From Ilex aquifolium (lineage: Eukaryota > Streptophyta > Magnoliopsida > Aquifoliales > Aquifoliaceae): a stretch of DNA of 64,000 nt. The position numbers and the translations under genes were made by a program. The DNA lies in the NCBI GenBank assembly GCA_951799425.1, contig OX637398.1:20594270-20658269 (forward strand). The letters are read 5' to 3'. Position 1 is the stretch's first letter, and every line of letters begins with the position of its first letter. This document shows positions 1 to 11,990 of the stretch, piece after piece. Under the pieces are notes generated by a model, which saw only the letters and a list, made by a program, of their open reading frames with translations, ran no database searches and had not been told where the DNA came from.

Positions 1-160
1 CTTTTTACTTTTATTTTATTTCATCATCCTTGGTTACAAAACATTTCCCTGAGGAGACGACCTTGGAATTCTATTCCAAGTTACTATACGATAACTTCTC
101 TTACGCTTGGGAGGTACGTGAAAATCTACCCATTTGAGGGCAAGCACATTCAAAATCCCA
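1..160. repeat. Fragment of retroelement sequence at window edge
   Basis: This non-coding stretch contains a segment (about 45-125) resembling the conserved end region of plant LTR elements, with a GAGGAGACGACC-type word. It ends near 150-170, where sequence shared with the LTR at 52844-54990 begins. The assignment rests on general resemblance only. The rest of the element, if any, lies outside the window. Confidence 0.3.
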
Positions 161-1321
161 TAATTCTCAAAGCATAAGAGTAATTAAATAGAAACATGCA
201 ATAGATCGTAAAAGAAAGTGTTCAAGTTGACAATAATCAAGAATATAGGATTTTTATCAAGAACATGCGATTTTTTATGTAAAACATGTAATTCTTCCAA
301 GAAACGAATTATAGTAAAAGATTGTAAAAACATTATAGATCTATCACACATATATAACAAAAGTTAAGAACTAGATTTTTAAATCAAGAATAGATAGATC
401 TTGGAAGTAAATTATGTATTTTGTTCAAGAAACGAATCATGAATTCAAAAGAAATTAAAAGCATTGCAGATCTATTATTTGTATCATAATAAGGATGAAA
501 AACATATAGTATATAGCCCTAATCATCAATGAATGAATCTGAAGAAGAAACCATACCTTGATCCATAAAAAATTACTCCTAAAGCGTTTTGTGTGATTGC
601 TTACACATTGATATCCTCAAGAGTAAGCCAAATCTATTCCTCTTCCTCCTCTTCTTCTCTCCAAGATTCTCCGAGACTTATTGCGGTTGAAAAACATGTA
701 TAGAAAACATAAATTAAATCCTTAGGGTATTTATAGTTTAAAAATCAGAGAAAACACTCAAAAAAGGTCGGGGATAGACAATTCTCTGCTTCGTGCTTTT
801 GGACGCGTGTTTTTCCCTTCGGACGCGAGTGACTTTTTTTTTTCCAGAATTCTAGCTCAATTTTTACCTAGTTAGAAGTCAATTCATGAAATTGTCGTGA
901 CACACACTTTTATATCCCTTGAAGTCTGGTTTCTACTATCCCAAAATCAGATTAATCCAACATCTGGATAAAAATTTATGAGCTAAATACTGAGGTAGTG
1001 TCTAATTCAAAATCTCTCCAAAATGCATTTTAACTTCAAAATACTTTCAAACTTCCAATACACTCCATATCACATATCCCAAAGTGTCTTGAGCTTCTGA
1101 ATTCAATGGTAGCCTTATTTTCCCCTAAAATCTTTAGAAAATTACCTAAATACCCTTCTCAAGCTTAAATACATCCAATACTAAATTTGCCCAAAAGTTA
1201 ATATGCACGAAACTCAGACTTCATGATCAATCTTTCAACAACGATTCAAAGTTTCTACATCCTTTTGGAAGTACTTTTAATATCATTTTATCCATCTTTA
1301 AATTTTTTCCGGGGTCTTACA
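160..1321 (-). repeat. Gypsy-type LTR, truncated by window edge
   Basis: The stretch ends in GGGGTCTTACA, the same end as the LTR at 52844-54990. It matches that LTR over long stretches, for example 870-1010 against 54515-54650. Read on the minus strand it starts TGTAAGACCCC. A minus-strand TATA box lies near 727-742 (plus: GGTATTTATAG), with a GC-rich GGACGCG motif pair upstream of it (about 800-830). No polypurine tract adjoins 1321, so this is either a 5' LTR or a solo LTR. Its other end is outside the window and a target duplication cannot be tested. Confidence 0.6.
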
Positions 1322-1734
1322 AGTGGATCCGAAAGTGGATGTTTAGTGTTATTCCTTTTCTAATTTAAATTCTGAAATTTGATTATTTAAAACTGTTTCG
1401 ATATTCGACATTATTAGTTAGATGATGGATTCATATTGGTTTGGGTCTTGAGAAGTAATTGAAGGTTTTAGTTAAATTTTGTTAAAATTGATTTGGTTAT
1501 GTAGTTATTGGTGGATGATTTCTATTTTTTAATGATTATTTTAGATGTTCTCATGGTTGAATGTTTTATAGATAGTTAATACTTTCAAATGTGAATTTTG
1601 GGGGTGTTATAGTGACAAAGGGAGAGTTTTTTCTAAAAAGGCCATGAGTGTATTTGGCTTGAGAAAGGATGAGGTCATCATTATTCAATGTGGCAACTAT
1701 ATTAAGGAAATTTGTTGCGACGAGTTAGTTCATC
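1322..1734. other. AT-rich intergenic sequence
   Basis: No gene, RNA or clear repeat boundary was seen. The last ~110 bases may be subterminal CACTA sequence leading into the element end at 1735-1759. Confidence 0.4.
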
Positions 1735-1759
1735 GCTAAAAAGCAAATTTATTGTAGTG
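1735..1759. mobile_element. CACTA (En/Spm) element terminus, isolated
   Basis: The complement reads CACTACAATAAATTTGC followed by TTTTTAGCGATGAA. This closely matches the ends at 2589 and 11990 and is typical of a CACTA terminal inverted repeat with its TTAGCGACGA-type subterminal repeat. The element would lie to the left of 1759. Its other end was not found. Confidence 0.55.
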
Positions 1760-1763
1760 AATG

Positions 1764-2060
1764 AGTTAAGCGACCAGTCCACATAAGATAGTGAATCATA
1801 TATGTCTCAGGAGGAGATTGCATGCACCATCCTTGGAAGCATGTCTGGCTATAAGAGAGGTTATAGGGTTAGACCAAAGCCTTCTTCAACAAAGACAACC
1901 AAGACTATTGCAGATGAACAAGAGGTGATGAGTCTGAAAAGAGAGATGCATGAGAGCAAGGAAAAACTCCAATAGATAGCAAGAAACAATGATGCAACAA
2001 ATGATAGATGTGAGATTGGCAGTGCAGCATGGTTGGGGAATTGAGGAGCTGAGCAATTTG
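1764..2060 (+). pseudogene. CACTA second-protein fragment (Transposase_24-like)
   Basis: From 1803 the plus strand encodes a peptide containing SQEEIACTILG, GYKRGYRVRPKP and a charged coiled-coil-like stretch, then hits stops (near 1974 and beyond). The LG-x-SGY-x-RG-x-GPKP-like pattern is that of the Ptta/En/Spm 'Transposase_24' domain, the second protein of CACTA elements. The same sequence recurs, in the opposite orientation, at 10983-11245 and 31437-31750. This is a broken relic: no start, no upstream transposase, and a foreign CACTA terminus directly before it. Confidence 0.6.
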
Positions 2061-2588
2061 ATTTCATTTTGGTGACGAAAAAAAAATATACCTAGACACC
2101 ATCATGAATACCTTAGTTCCAACATAAGAAGACCATTAATAAATAACACTAATTTTTTATTGACCCATGACTAATAATTCAAAATTGCTGTATAGAAATA
2201 GATAGCATATAACATGATGAATTGTGAAATGTTAATTTACCAAATTATCCCAGTAGATAATCCACTACTGGTGAATTTAATGGCAAAATAGGAAAAAAGA
2301 GCAAGGGTAATTTAATTTAGTAAAAGTAAAAAAAAAAACCGTTTTAGTTTAGAAATCGAGTAAATTTTGCTGATATCTTGATAAAAAAAATTGGCATTAT
2401 TCACACATTTTTGTGCCAATAAAAAAGACCAGCTTGCTATGAAAATTAGTTATGACAGCTGGAGGAAAAATTTCTGACGAGAAAATAAAATCACGATAAG
2501 TAAACGTAAAATTGATGTGGAAACATACTGACCTTTGAAGATTTGTTGCTGAAGCTTTTGGAGAAGCAAGAGGCCAAAAAAGGAACGA
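2061..2588. other. Non-coding sequence between CACTA pieces
   Basis: AT-rich, with homopolymer runs. No gene or bounded repeat was recognised. Confidence 0.4.
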
Positions 2589-3416
2589 GGCTGCAACAAA
2601 TTTGCTTTTTAGCGATGAATTGACTCGTTGGAAAATGTATAATTTTTTTCGCAAAAAAATTTCATTGACGAACTCATTTCATCGCACATTTATCACCTTA
2701 GAGTCGTCTTGGGAAGTTTTAGCGACAACATATTTGTCACCATAAGCACATAATAGGCGACAATACTATTGTCGCCAAACATCTTCTAGGTTCGTTGCCA
2801 ATGTTTTGTTCGTTGTCAAAAAATAAATTATTTCAACCACCTAAAATCTTATGCAACGAATATAATCGTTGCTAAATATGAAAAACTTTAGTGACCAACT
2901 ATATTTTCATCGTGAAAAATAAGTACAAAAAATATAGGTGACAAAGTATGTCCGTCACGAAAAAAAAGATGAACGGAATTTTAACGACAACTTTTTTTTT
3001 TGGTCACTAAAATATTTTTTTGGTGAAAATTTGTAGATTATTTATATGTGTTTGGCCCTTTAACAATTAAAAAATGTCTACAAAAATTTAAAAACATTAT
3101 AATGCATCCATGACATTAGATAATCCATGCAAACACCATCAAAATTACAAAGCCATCTATACATTACTCATAATATAAAATAACATCCAACAAATTCAAC
3201 AATATCCATAACTCTCAACATCCAAAATTTTCAAAGTCCCAACAACCAAATATTCCAATGATCGAAATAAAAGATATCTAGATATCAAAAAATAGCTCTT
3301 TGTAATCCATCATCAATATGTGACAAAGACGAAAAAATTATTAACACATTATAGATAAGAATTGAAACACAAAGTATTTAAATTATAAAATTGCTTACCA
3401 AGATGAAGTCGAATTG

Positions 3417-4579
3417 TGTTAAAGAAAATATTTATATAATTAGATTATATTAAACTGTATAAAGTGTAACTTACATACTAATCTAAACAAAATGTATAGT
3501 AAGGAAAAACATGGGGATGCAGATCTGCATGAACAATTAATAAGAAAACTAGAATAGATAATTTGAGCCTTGTGAAACACATTTTTCTTAAGACAGATTT
3601 GTTCCCTCTCCGTGCTCAAGGTTGATGTGCAATTGTCAACCAAGATAGAACATATTTTATGTTCTTAAAGGAGCAACACTTCAATCTTCAAGATTCCAGC
3701 GAACACAACTTGTATTTATAATTGAACCAAACCAAAAGAATAATGCAACAATATGTAGAGAGAGAGAGAGAGAATAAATTCTGAAACTAGAATCCAGAAT
3801 TTAGATGGATTGAAATGACAATGTGACAGTCTATTTATAGACCCTTGGTGGCTGTTCAGATCACCTCAAGAGACATGAGATTCCACTGTTCAGATTGAAG
3901 AGACAAACTCTTTAATCTGAACAAGAAAAAGGGACCTCCTGGAATGAACAGGCTCTCTTGAATGAACCAGACCCCTTTTGGCTCCAAGTTCAAAGTAACG
4001 GGAAGAAATTTAAAAATTCGGTTGGATTTAAATTTCAGTTGAAATTTTAATTCCGATTCGTGTTCAGATACGATTGGTTTAACCCATGACCCGCACTGCT
4101 CCAAATAAATTTTGTCCAAAAAGATTATACTTTTTTGGCCCAAGCCCAAGCCTGGCCTAGCCGGGTCATGGTCATGGTCATGGTCACGGCGGAAGGGCGA
4201 CACGTGCACGCGTGTATGATAGCCAAGGTAGTGTAGTCGCTCGCTCCACTCATAAAAGTGTGGTACCCCTTGGGGCACAACCCATGAAGCCAATTAGGAG
4301 TATATTAACTCACCAAAGTGTTGGTCTTCTTCCAATGTGGGACAAGCCTTATTTTACTACACCAATCTTAGTTTATTTCATCACTTCAAATAGGTCACTT
4401 TGAGACATAATTTCTCATTCAAATCTTAATGGTTTTGGACAAATAAATATTCCACGTTAATCTCCTTGTAGAGGAAAACGCGTTTAAACTTGGTCCCACC
4501 AATTTCGAGGTGTGGGTCCCACTTTTATTTAAGCCTCAAGTTGCTCAAATAAACTTGTTTAAAATCATTTTTTCTTATA
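3417..4579 (-). repeat. 3' LTR of copia-A
   Basis: It matches 9152-10977 along its length except for the MITE inserted in the latter. It begins TGTTAAAG in plus orientation. The inner end (TTCTTATA) differs slightly from the other LTR's TTTCAACA. A purine tract (minus-strand ATGTGGGGAAT, about 4580-4590) precedes it on the coding strand. It contains a (GA)n run at 3759-3774. Confidence 0.85.
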
Positions 4580-5161
4580 ATTCCCCACATGAATGAAAAT
4601 TTTATGTATAATAATGCAGACACTGGTTCAAGTATAGGTGAAAGGTTACTTCATCTGGATAAGTAGCCAGTGGCCTTGAACTTTCCGTAGTGACAAACTA
4701 TTGGATTTACTTGACTATATAGTGGACATGATATTTTTGAACTGTCAGATGTTTGTGTAAACCAAGACAATAGAATTGATACAGTTTCCCTTTGGACACA
4801 GTTGGTTCTTACTTTTGTGTTCATTTTGGTCTTGAATACCACTTGGTTTCATGTGTAATTTTAGAATAATTAGCCAACGATTCTCATAGAAACGGCCCCT
4901 TCTTTACTAACATAGGTGATTTCTGATTAAGAGTATCCTGCTATTCCCCACTTGGACATTTCTAGGTCATAGAATATCATTAAAAGCGTAACTTAGCCTA
5001 GTTCTCGTGGTAAATGTGCACTGCCTCATCATAGGAATGAGAAAGAGTTTAAAAAATCTCCTTAGTCCGAACTGAGTTACACATAATTCAGTTGTCCCTT
5101 TGAACTTAGATCTTGGAATCTCGAGTCAGCTAAGTTGGGTTGCCATTATAGTGACTCTTGG

Positions 5162-5716
5162 TTAATTAATAGACTTTAAAACAATTCCCCTCGATGAACT
5201 TTCCACTTGCTCTCTAGTCAAATCTTTTGTAAGCGGATCCGCAATATTATTCTTTGCCTTCACATAGGCAATGGATATAATACCATTAGAGAGCAATTGT
5301 CTAACGATATTGTGTCTACGACGTATGTGTCTAGACATACCATTATAAATACAATTTTGTTCCCTTCCAATCGTAGATTGACTATCACAGTGAATGCATA
5401 TTGCAGGCATAGACTTTGCCCAATTTGGAATATCCTCTAGGAAGTTATGAAGCCATTCTACTGCTTCTCCAGTTTTATCTAAGGCAATGAACTTAGATTC
5501 CATTGTAGATCTAGCAATACAAGTTTGCTTTGAGAATTTTCAAGACACAGCTGTATTACCCTAGGTAAAGACATATCTACTCGTGAATTTTGAATCTTTA
5601 GTATTGGATATCCAATTAGCATTAGTATATCCATAGAGTACTGTTAGGTACTTCTTGTAGTGCAAACCATAGTTTTGAGTGTGTCTTAAATATCCCAAAA
5701 CTCTAATAATTGCTTT
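5162..5716 (-). pseudogene. copia-A RNase H region
   Basis: The minus-strand reading contains the copia RNase H signatures HCDSQSTI, a MSRHIRRRHNIVRQ segment (usually SKHIDIRYHFIR) and NIADPLTKDLTREQV, a typical C-terminal end. The domain would degrade the RNA strand of RNA-DNA hybrids during reverse transcription. The N-terminal part (5504-5716) is interrupted by stops, so it is non-functional. Confidence 0.85.
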
Positions 5717-6560
5717 CTAGTTGTCTTTTTCAGGATTACTTGTATATCGACTTAGCTTACTCACTGAGTATGCTATATCCGGATAGGTACAATTCATTAT
5801 GTACATTAAACTACCAATTATGCATACATATTCTAACTGTGATATGTTATTACCATTATTCTTAGAAAGATGGATATTAACATCGACATGTGTTCTCATA
5901 GGTTTTATCTCATACTTCTTGAACTTGTCAAGTACTTTATCAATATAATGAGATTGAGATAAGATGAGTCCATCTGACGCTTGAGAAATTTTAATTCCCA
6001 ATATAACGTCAGCAACACTTAGGTCTTTCATTTCAAACCTATTTGTCAACATCCGCTTGGTAGCTTTAATGACGTCGTTATTACTGTCTATAATTAACAT
6101 GTCCTCTACATAAAGACATACCATAACGTTTCCACTATGAGTGTTCTTGACATATACACATTTGTCACACTCATTTATTTTGAACCTATTTGACAACATT
6201 GCTTTGTCAAATTTTTTATGCCACCGCTTCGGTGCTTGTTTTAAACCATACAGAGATTTAACAAGCTTACATACTTTCTTTTCTTGTCCATTAGCAATAA
6301 ACTCTTCAGGTTGTTCCATGTATATTTCTTCATCTAATTCACCATTTAAGAATGTTGTCTTTACATCCCTTTGATGTATTTCAAGACTATTCAATGCAGC
6401 TATAGCAATTAACTTCCGTATGGAAGTAATTCTAGTAACTGGTGAATAAGTGTCAAAATAATCAAATCATTCCCTTTGTTTATATCCTTTGACTACAAGT
6501 CTAGCTTTGCACTTGACAATGGATCCATTGGCTTTCATCTTCTTTTTAAAGATTCATTTA
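5717..6560 (-). pseudogene. copia-A reverse transcriptase region
   Basis: This minus-strand reading encodes a copia-type reverse transcriptase. The upstream part includes KCKARLVVKGYKQRE and then a stop. The main open stretch (5717-6394) carries QRDVKTTFLNGELDEEIYM, VCKLVKSLYGLKQAPKRWH, the catalytic-site box as CLYVEDMLI (the usual YVDD is YVED here) and IGSLMYIMNCTYPDIAYSVS. The Asp-to-Glu change in the YVDD box and the upstream stop both argue against activity. The order integrase before reverse transcriptase is diagnostic for Ty1/copia. Confidence 0.92.
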
Positions 6561-6599
6561 CAGCCTAAATGTTTGTTACCTGAAGAAAGATCCACCAAC

Positions 6600-7766
6600 T
6601 CCCATGTATGATTCCCTTATAATGGATTCAATTTCAAAATCGACACCTTCCTTCCAATAAGGAGCTTCAGGAGAGGACATAACTTTTTTGAAACTTTGAG
6701 GATCATTTTCTAATAGATAAGTTAGAAAATTAGGACCAAATGAATTTGAAGTCTTTTTCCTCTTGCTACATCTAGGTTTATCTTCATTGAACTCCTCGTT
6801 TTGACCATTACTAGTTGTAGCCTATGTTGGTCTCTTTAATGAGCTTGATTCATGTGCACATCAGGAATCTCAAATTTATGAATAAGAAATTGATATGCAC
6901 TATTGTTATGGGCATAACCAATGAATACACAATCAATGATTTTTGGTCCTATCTTAACCTTTTTAGGTTTAGGAACCACCACTTTTTCTAGACACCCGCA
7001 CACTTTTAAGAATTTATAAGAAGATCTTCAACCTTTCCATAATTCATATGGTTTCTTATTAGTTTTCTTATGAGATACCTTGTTAAGAATATAATTAGCA
7101 GATAATAAGGCTTCCACCCTTCACAAGTTTTGGGGTGCTCCCGAACTTGACAACATAACATTCATCATTTCTTTCAATGTTCGATTTTTGCGTTCAGCTG
7201 CACCATTTGATTGAGATGAATAGGGGGTATTTGTTTGGTGAATGATTTCAGGTGTTACACAAAACTCCTCGAAAGGAGATTCATATTCACCACCCCTATC
7301 ACTTCTTAGTGTCTTTATCTTTCTGCTATGTTGATTCTCAACTTCATTCTTATAATGCTTCAACATATCAATAGCCTCATCTTTACTTCTAATAAACATA
7401 AAAGTATCTTGTGCAATCATCAATAAAAGTAATAAAATACTTTTTGCCACATATTGTTTGCACAACCTTTAAGTCACTACTGTGAATTAAGTCAAGAGGT
7501 TCTGTACTTCTTTCAATTGACTTGAAAGATGTTCTTGCTAACTTTGATTCCACACAAGTCTCACATTTATGATTTGGATCAATAGACATCTTAGGCAAAT
7601 CATTCAAATTAACTAATCTTCTAATTGCATCATAATTAAAATGTCCTAATCTAGCATGCCACATATTAGAAAACTCAAACAAGTAAGAAGAATTCATTTC
7701 ATTCTTATTATTAGAAGATATGGGTACAACATTCATTACATTGAGCTTAAAAATCCCATCACTCAT
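6600..7766 (-). pseudogene. copia-A integrase region
   Basis: The minus strand shows a GAG-pre-integrase zinc-binding segment (MWHARLGHFNYDAIRRL, then CETCVESKLARTSF). The catalytic core follows with DLIHSSDLKVVQ, FITFIDDCTRYFYVY and, after a frame change near 7400, LRSDRGGEYESPFEEFC and HQTNTPYSSQSNGAAERKN. The D-D-E triad positions are largely recognisable, though the first Asp context (usually HTDLCG) is HSSDLKV. At least one frameshift lies between the two open stretches (7389-7766 and 7121-7465), and further stops follow below 7121. Confidence 0.9.
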
Positions 7767-7769
7767 GTA

Positions 7770-9021
7770 TCACTTCCCTGCAAACATATCATTCTTAGTG
7801 AGTACAAATTTGTCAGATACAAAGACTAAATTAAAGTCATTTTTGTTAAGCAAAGAACCAAACACTAGATTCTTGCAAATGTCAGGGACACGAAACACTT
7901 CATTCAAGGTGAGTTCCTTGTCGGATGTCATCTTGAGTATCACCTTGCCACTTCCTTCAACCTTGGAGGTAGAGGATTTCCCCATATAAAGTTGTTCACC
8001 ATTCTCTAATTTTTTATAAGTAGAGAATATCCATTTGTTAGAACCAATATGCCGAGTAGCGCTGGTGTCCACCCACCACTCCTTGGGGTTACCCACCAAG
8101 CTGCATTCTGAAACAAATACGGAGAAATTCATGTTGTGGACTTCCATAGAAAGCTTTTCTGATTTAGTCTTGTTGGTTTGAGTGTTAGGCTTCTTTAAGT
8201 TTTTTGGCTTACGACAGTCTTTTGATATATGCCTCAGTTTACTACAATTGTAGCACTTACCCTTGAATTTCTTCGATCCTTGATTTGGACCTTCGCCATT
8301 GTACTTCCTTTTCGTGTTAGTCTTGGTTCCACTTTCAACTATATCAGCCTTAGATTCTGTGGGATTAAAAAATTCACTTTTCTTCTCAGATTTACGGTTA
8401 TCCTCCTCAATCCTCAAGTGAACAATCAATTTTTTAAGTTTTATCTTCTTGTGCATATGCTTAAGATAGTTCTTGAAATCCTTACATAGGGGTGGTAATT
8501 TCTCCACAACCGCAACCACTTGGAATGACTCACTAAGAGACATACCTTTGGCATGGATGTCATGAAGAATAACTTGAAGTTCTTGAACTTGGGATATGAC
8601 AGTCTAGGAATCTACCATTTTAAAATCCAAGAATTTATCGACAATAAACTTCTTCGTGCCGACATCCTCAGTCTTGTACTTTTGTCCAAGGACTCCCAAA
8701 TTTCTTTCGCGGTTTTGATATCACTATACACATTGTATAATGCATTGTCTAACCCACTGAGGATGTAATTTCTACATAAGAAATCTGAATGCTACCAAGC
8801 ATCCACAGCAGCCACATTTTCCACATTAGTTTCATTCTCATCAAGTGAAAGAACACCTTCCTTAATAAACTTTGCAAGATTAAGGGTGGTGAGATAGAAA
8901 AAATCTTAGATTGCCAACGTTTGAAGTGTGAGTCATTGAACTTCTAGGGTTTCTCCCCATGAAACACACTCACGGTTCTAGGAACTACTATTGTACGAAC
9001 AATAGAATCATTTGAAGTTGT
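7770..9021 (-). pseudogene. copia-A gag and protease region
   Basis: A plausible gag start is the ATG complementary to 9019-9021 (MTTSNDSIVRTI...), but stops interrupt the first 450 bases. The open part (7770-8543) contains a CCHC zinc knuckle (CYNCSKLRHISKDC) and the protease site WWVDTSATRHI, where copia proteases usually have D-T/S-G-A. The Gly of that triplet is replaced here, so the protease may be dead. Gag would form the particle and the protease would cut the polyprotein. Confidence 0.85.
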
Positions 9022-9151
9022 CATTTTTGTTACACAAACAGAAACAATAACTAAATACTAAAATCAAAGTAAAACAGTAACAGAATACAAAATTGTGTTT
9101 TTGACTTATAATAGTATTTAATCTAATTATAACCGAAATATGTCTTAAGAT

Positions 9152-10977
9152 TGTTAAAGAAAATAGTTATATAATTAGATTATATTAATCTGTATAAAGT
9201 CTAACTTATGTACTAATCTAAACATAATGTATAGTAAGCAGAAACAGTACACTCATAGGGATGCAGATCTGCACGAACAATCAATAAGAAAACCAAAATA
9301 AATAATTCGAGCCTTGTGAAACACAATCTCCTTAAGACAGATTTGCTCCCTCTCGGTGCTCAAGGTTGATGAACAACTGTCTCCTAAGATAGAACAGATT
9401 TTACGTTCTTGAAAAAGAAGCACTTCAATCTTCAAGATTCCAGCGAACACAACTTGGGTTTATACTTGAACCGAACTAAAAGAATAATGCAACAATATGT
9501 AGAGAGAGAGAGAGAGAGAATAAATTTTGAAACTAGAATCTTGAATTGGGATTGATTGAAATGGCAATGTGGCAGTTTATTTATAGACCTTTGGTGGCCA
9601 TTCAGATCTTCTAAAGAGACATGGGATGCTACTGTTCAGATTGAAGAGACACACTCTTTAATCTGAACAGGCAAAAGGCACCTCCTAGAATGAACCAGAC
9701 CCCTTTTGGCGCCAAGTTCAAAGTAACGAGAAGAAATTTAAAAATCCGGTTGGATTTAAATTTCAGTTGAGATTTTAATTCTGATTCGGGTTCAGATCCG
9801 ATTGGTTTAACCCATGACCCGCACGACTCCAAATAAATTTTGTCTAAAAAGATTATACTCTTTTGGCCCAAGCCCAAGCCCGTCGTGGGCGGGGTGGGGC
9901 GAGGTGGGCAGCGAGTAGGCCTGTCAAAATTCGACACGATACAATTAACCGACACAAATCGACACGAATTAAGCGGGTTTGAGTGAGATCTTAACGGGTT
10001 GACCCGCTAGACACGTTTAATAAACGGGTCGTGTTCGGGTGAGACCTGTCAAACCGTTTATTACACGTTTACTCGTTTAAATAAAATTAATATAATAATA
10101 AATTAATAATTATTTTAAAAAATTAGTCAGAAAAAAAAATAAAGAAGTCAATACAAAAAAAAATATAAGTAAAATAGTTGTTCAAAGACAAAGGAAGGGA
10201 GATGGGAGCAGTTCATGACAAAGGCAAACCAAACCCTTTTGTTTTTGTCCCACATCGGCAAATGATGGGAGATGGGGAGGGCTGTCTTGCCTATAAAAGA
10301 CAGTGACCTCTTGCCTTTTTTTTTTTAGGCTTCAAATCTATTTTTTATGTGAAATTTGGTTAGAAATTCCTTTTTTCTGAGGTAAATACAATTGACAGTA
10401 AAAAAAGTGGAGTATTAAAATTTGTTGATATAATTTTTTTTTAAAATTGAATGAGTTAAACGATTCGTGTCATGTTACCCGTTTATTAAACGAGTCGTGT
10501 TCGTGTTGAGATTTTTCATCCGTTTATTAAACGTGTCGTGTACGGGTTTACATGTTTTTCACCCGTCACCCGTTTAACCCGACACGTTTGACACCTCTAG
10601 CGGCGCGTGCATGTGTGTGATAACCAAGGTAGTTTAGGTGTTTGCTCTGCTCACAAAAGTGTGGTACCCCTTGGGACCCAACTCATGAAGCCAACTAAAA
10701 GTATATTAACTCACCAAAGTGTTGGCCTTCTTCCAATGAGGGACAAGCCTTAATTTACAACACAAATATTAGTTTATTTCATCACTTCAAATAGGTCACT
10801 TTGAGACATCTCATTCAAATCTTAATGATTTTGGACAAATAAATATACCACGTTAATCTCCTAGCAGAGGAGAACACATTTAAACTTGGTCCCACCAATT
10901 TCAAGGTGTGGGTCTCACTTTTATTTAAACCTCAAGTTGATCAAATAAACTTGTTTAAAACCATTTTTTTTTCAACA
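9152..10977 (-). repeat. 5' LTR of copia-A (interrupted by a MITE)
   Basis: It is homologous to the LTR at 3417-4579. It starts TGTTAAAG in plus orientation and ends TTTCAACA, followed by the target duplication AATTG. The extra ~690 bp compared with the other LTR is the MITE at 9916-10599. A (GA)n run sits at 9499-9518. Confidence 0.88.
9916..10599. mobile_element. hAT-type MITE, copy 1 (684 bp)
   Basis: Terminal inverted repeats are TAGGCCTGTCAAA (left) and TAGAGGTGTCAAA (complement of right), 13 bp with 3 mismatches. The flanks GCAGCGAG and GCGGCGCG look like a decayed 8-bp target duplication. It is absent from the sister LTR (3417-4579). It shares its ends and the AAACGGGTCGTGTTCGGG and TTAATATAATAATAAATTAA regions with the element at 19032-19429. 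It carries no coding capacity. Confidence 0.8.
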
Positions 10978-10982
10978 AATTG

Positions 10983-11245
10983 TTCGGCTCCTCAATGCCC
11001 TCACCATGCTGCACTGCCAATCTTACCTCCACCATTTGTTGCATTATCGTTTCTAGCCACTAAAATTTTTCCTTGTTCTCATGCAGCTCCCTTTTCATAC
11101 GCATCACCTCCTATTCATCTACAATAGTTTTGGCGGCCTTTGTTGAAGAAGGCTTTGGTCCAACCCATAAACCCTCATATAGCTAGACATATTACCAAGG
11201 ATAGTGCATGCTATCTCCTCCTAAGACATATGTGATGCAGTATCT
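10983..11245 (-). pseudogene. CACTA second-protein fragment (Transposase_24-like)
   Basis: This stretch resumes the CACTA element after the copia insertion. It matches 31437-31745 on the same strand and the complement of 1795-2060. Read on the minus strand it carries the LG...SSYMRVYGLDQSLLQQR-type relic of the Transposase_24 domain. It has no intact frame. Confidence 0.55.
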
Positions 11246-11265
11246 TGTATGGACTGGTTCCTTAA

Positions 11266-11345
11266 CTCCTTTAGTGTGTATGTATGTGCGTGTGCGTTAT
11301 TGATTATGTGTGTGTGTGTGTGTGCACGTGATTGACTGTGTGTTT
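11266..11345. repeat. TG-rich microsatellite
   Basis: An imperfect TG/TATG run with a pure (GT) stretch at about 11307-11324, inside the deleted CACTA element. An open frame on the opposite strand here (Thr/His/Ala repeats) is a product of the repeat. Confidence 0.8.
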
Positions 11346-11990
11346 TGGGGACAAAGTGGTGTAGGTGATTTGTGCACACACAAAGACAGTGAGAGGGGGA
11401 GGGAGAGAGAGAGAGGGACTCACAACGTTTTTGCTTCGTTGAATGCAAAGTAGAGAGGCGACAAGGTAGAGCAAGGCCGATGCAATTGTTGAAGAAGAAG
11501 ACGACGGTTTAATCTAAGGTTCCAAAACAACCCCGCTTTGGAACTAAGAACTATAATCTCTTAAGTCTAAAACAACGTCGTTTTGATCCATAAAAGTAGT
11601 TATTTTAAATTAAAGGATTCTGCAACTAAATATTATTTGTCGCCAAACCAAAAAAAAAAGTGAACATTTTTTCTGCGATGAACATATATTATCAATAAGT
11701 ATTATTATTTTTTATTTTCCTTTATTTGAAAAAATTTGCGACTAAAAAAATATTTTGCCGACAAAATATAAAATTAGCATTTATCGCCAACATTCATCCC
11801 CAAATTGTTTTTTGGAGGGAACAGTTTTGCAAAACCTATTGGGGCTGACTAAAAATAATTGTAGCCAAAAATATCATAAAACCTTTTTCCATGAGGAACA
11901 TTTGAAATTGTCGCCGAAGATCACTTTATGACAACTAATTTTACTGCTCGTCGTCAAAGATCGCCGCTAAAAAGTAAATTTGTTGTAGTT

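Larger units (their letters stand above)
3417..10977 (-). mobile_element. Full-length but decayed Ty1/copia retrotransposon (copia-A)
   Basis: Two LTRs (3417-4579 and 9152-10977) flank a minus-strand gag-pol with the copia order gag, protease, integrase, reverse transcriptase, RNase H. The 5-bp duplication AATTG stands at 3412-3416 and 10978-10982. The right (5') LTR ends in canonical TG...CA. The element is inserted in a CACTA element whose two halves resume at 3416 and 10983. The coding region is broken by several stops and frameshifts, so it cannot be autonomous. The 5' LTR carries a hAT-type MITE (9916-10599). Confidence 0.93.
2589..11990 (-). mobile_element. Deleted CACTA element, host of a nested copia element
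   Basis: The left end (2589-2612) reads as a decayed CACTACAACAAATTTGC terminus. The right end (about 11963-11990) is its inverted counterpart, finishing TTTGTTGTAGTT. Both are followed inward by many TTTAGCGACGA/GTCGCCAAA subterminal repeats (2605-3020 and 11630-11980), the hallmark of CACTA elements. Between them, 3060-3416 and 10983-11245 match 31010-31745 of the larger CACTA element in this window. The transposase region is missing, so it was non-autonomous. Removing the copia insertion (3417-10977 plus one copy of its target duplication) leaves about 1.8 kb. The expected 3-bp target duplication is not visible (CGA against GTC). Confidence 0.7.

Noticed and set aside
1321..1340. AGTGGATCCGAAAGTGG after the LTR end, considered as a primer-binding site
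   Set aside because: It fits tRNA-Met poorly, and the related LTR at 52844-54990 has a polypurine tract on this side, which implies the opposite orientation.
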